Assembly (NCBI RefSeq): GCF_021728295.1
Contig: NZ_JAKJXE010000001.1
Coordinates: 620,001 to 684,000 of the forward strand
Origin: Pseudomonas petrae
GTDB taxonomy: Bacteria; Pseudomonadota; Gammaproteobacteria; Pseudomonadales; Pseudomonadaceae
DNA length: 64,000 nucleotides
Reading direction: 5' to 3'
The notes below the pieces were generated by a model. The model did no database searches and had not been told where the DNA came from. It worked only from the letters and a program-made list of their open reading frames with translations. Each line of letters starts with the position of its first letter. The first letter of the stretch is position 1. Of this stretch, positions 62,679 through 64,000 are shown in pieces. The position numbers and the translations under genes are program-made.

Positions 62679-63917
62679 ATGGATAACCTGCCGGTCGGCA
62701 CAATGCTCGCACTGCTTGCCCTGCTCACGTTGTGGTCCGGGCTGTTCAGTGCGGTCGAGGCTGCGCACCACAATCTCAGGGCGATGCCGGTCAATCCCCG
62801 CTCCAACGAGCCACCGAAGCCGGTTCTGGCGTTCAACCTCAACAGCCTCATCCTCGGCAACACGCTGCTCAAGGCGCTGATTACTGTCCTCGCCACGCTG
62901 CTTGCCATCGGGCACTGGTATTTCCACGGTCCGCTGATTGCCTGGCTGGGTGTCGCCAGCGTGCTGGTGGTAGTGACCGAGTTCATTCCGCGAAAGCTGG
63001 CGGCGCGTCGTCCCGAGTCAATTCTGCTGCTGGGCAATAACGTGCTGCGCATCCCGGTTCGGCTGTTGCAGCCGCTGACCTGGATCTACAAGAACATTGC
63101 CAAGACGCTGCTGCGTCCTTTTTTGTCGAAGCGTCGGCCAGACACCATCGATGACGAAGACGACACGCGCCCGACGGTCTATCAGGATAATGAAAGCCAG
63201 TATGGCCGCGCCCATGTCATCTCCGGGATTCACGCGCTGGACCGCATGACCGTGAATGACATCCTGGTGCCGCGCAGCGAAGTCGACGGCATCAACCTCG
63301 ACGACACCATCGAGGAGATCATCGACAAGCTGATCATCTCCCGGCACACCCGTCTGCCGGTCTACCACAACGACATCAATCAGGTGGAAGGCGTGCTCAA
63401 CACGCGGATGATCAGCCACCTGCTGCCGCGCAACGAGTTGACCAAAGAAGCGCTGCGGGCCGCCTGCTACGAACCGTACTTCGTGCCGGAAAGCACACCG
63501 CTGCAGATGCAACTGCTCAACTTCCACAAACAGCAGCGGCGCATGGGCGTGGTGGTCGATGAGTACGGCGAGGTGCTGGGCATCGTCAGCCTCGAGGATA
63601 TTCTGGAAGAGATCGTCGGCGAATTCGAAAGCGAGCAGGCCCTCGATAACCCGCACATTCAGCCGCAGCCTGACGGACGCCTGGTGATTGACGGCGCCGC
63701 GTCGATTCGCGATCTGAATAAAAGCCTGGGCTGGCATCTGCCCTCCGATGGCCCCAAAACCCTCAACGGTCTGATCACCGAAGCGCTGGAGACCATTCCC
63801 AACAGCGCGGTCTGCCTGAAGATCGGGCCTTATCGTCTGGAAATCCTCGAGACCGAAGACAACCGCGTCAGCCGGGTGCTGATGTGGCTGAACACCCGCA
63901 CCAAAGACGTGATCTGA
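62679..63917 (+). CDS. CorC/HlyC-type transporter-associated protein (DUF21-CBS)
   Basis: 412 residues: N-terminal DUF21 (CNNM) membrane domain with about three to four helices (LALLALLTLWSGLFSAVEAA, LILGNTLLKALITVLATLLA, LIAWLGVASVLVVVTEFIPR), two CBS domains (about 180-320; MTVNDILVPRSEVDGINLDD and RMGVVVDEYGEVLGIVSLED), and a C-terminal CorC_HlyC domain (DGRLVIDGAASIRDLNKSLG). Family members are linked to magnesium and cobalt efflux, but the substrate here is not known. An earlier TTG in frame would add only two residues. The conserved order ffh-(CcsA-like)-CBS matches P. aeruginosa. Confidence 0.88.
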   Translation: MDNLPVGTMLALLALLTLWSGLFSAVEAAHHNLRAMPVNPRSNEPPKPVLAFNLNSLILGNTLLKALITVLATLLAIGHWYFHGPLIAWLGVASVLVVVTEFIPRKLAARRPESILLLGNNVLRIPVRLLQPLTWIYKNIAKTLLRPFLSKRRPDTIDDEDDTRPTVYQDNESQYGRAHVISGIHALDRMTVNDILVPRSEVDGINLDDTIEEIIDKLIISRHTRLPVYHNDINQVEGVLNTRMISHLLPRNELTKEALRAACYEPYFVPESTPLQMQLLNFHKQQRRMGVVVDEYGEVLGIVSLEDILEEIVGEFESEQALDNPHIQPQPDGRLVIDGAASIRDLNKSLGWHLPSDGPKTLNGLITEALETIPNSAVCLKIGPYRLEILETEDNRVSRVLMWLNTRTKDVI

Positions 63918-64000
63918 AAAGGCAGGCGGCGCCCTGAAACACTTGTTTGCGCGCCGATCCCCTTCCTATAATCGATCCGCTTACCCAGCCCCGCCGATCC

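Overview
This window is ordinary core chromosome of a Pseudomonas. Gene order, protein lengths and repeat types all fit the fluorescens/syringae side of the genus; species is not resolved. The evidence is: the order tsaB-adk-ppc, lysS-prfB-wspRFEDCBA, recJ, yaeQ, hom-thrC-dsbC-xerD, rpsP-rimM-trmD-rplS and ffh as known from P. aeruginosa; a Pseudomonas-only small family (DUF3509); GC-rich codon use throughout; and many REP-type palindromes of the GAGCGCGCTTGCCCGCGA kind. I see no prophage, insertion sequence, CRISPR array, rRNA or tRNA.

Layout. Positions 1-8.3 kb (mostly + strand): the 3' part of an NdvB-like GH17/GT2 beta-glucan synthase, dapE overlapping rlmA, an unknown small gene, plsB, a YbaY-like lipoprotein and a DUF4197 protein. 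8.4-13.3 kb: a mexJK-type RND pump with the divergent TetR gene mexL. 13.6-17.1 kb: rsmJ, a protein with a duplicated 45-residue segment, and an extensin-like/DUF72/small-protein cluster. 17.4-22.3 kb: tsaB, adk, ppc and a small conserved gene. 22.6-27.7 kb: envelope lipoproteins (DUF4398 and LptF), an alpha/beta hydrolase lipoprotein, a QEGLA-family putative metalloprotease, another lipoprotein and a TetR regulator. 27.9-39.4 kb: lysS, prfB (with its +1 programmed frameshift) and the complete Wsp surface-sensing/c-di-GMP operon. 39.7-44.9 kb: a DUF533 protein and a ydcSTUV polyamine-type ABC importer. 45.2-50.6 kb: an old-yellow-enzyme oxidoreductase, recJ, yaeQ, a TIGR02285 periplasmic protein and DUF3509. 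50.7-53 kb: a BvgS-like sensor that ends after its PAS domain, without a kinase. 53-57.9 kb: thrC, hom, dsbC, xerD. 58-62 kb: rplS-trmD-rimM-rpsP and ffh. 61.8-63.9 kb: a CcsA-like membrane protein and a CorC/HlyC-type CBS protein.

How the genes work together. The largest functional unit is wspA-B-C-D-E-F-R: a membrane chemoreceptor, two CheW couplers, a CheR methyltransferase, a CheA-type hybrid kinase, a CheB methylesterase and a GGDEF diguanylate cyclase, tightly overlapped for translational coupling. Threonine synthesis (hom, thrC), ribosome and translation functions (rpsP, rimM, trmD, rplS, prfB, lysS, rsmJ, rlmA, tsaB, ffh) and envelope biology (plsB, ndvB-like, LptF, several lipoproteins, mexJK, dsbC) dominate the rest.

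The points most worth a second look are the kinase-less tandem-VFT/PAS sensor, the duplicated-segment protein next to rsmJ, the cysteine cluster at the N-terminus of WspD, the HExxxH/QEGLA protein in a lipoprotein neighbourhood, and the distribution and polarity of the REP elements. I did not find a clearly new multi-gene system.
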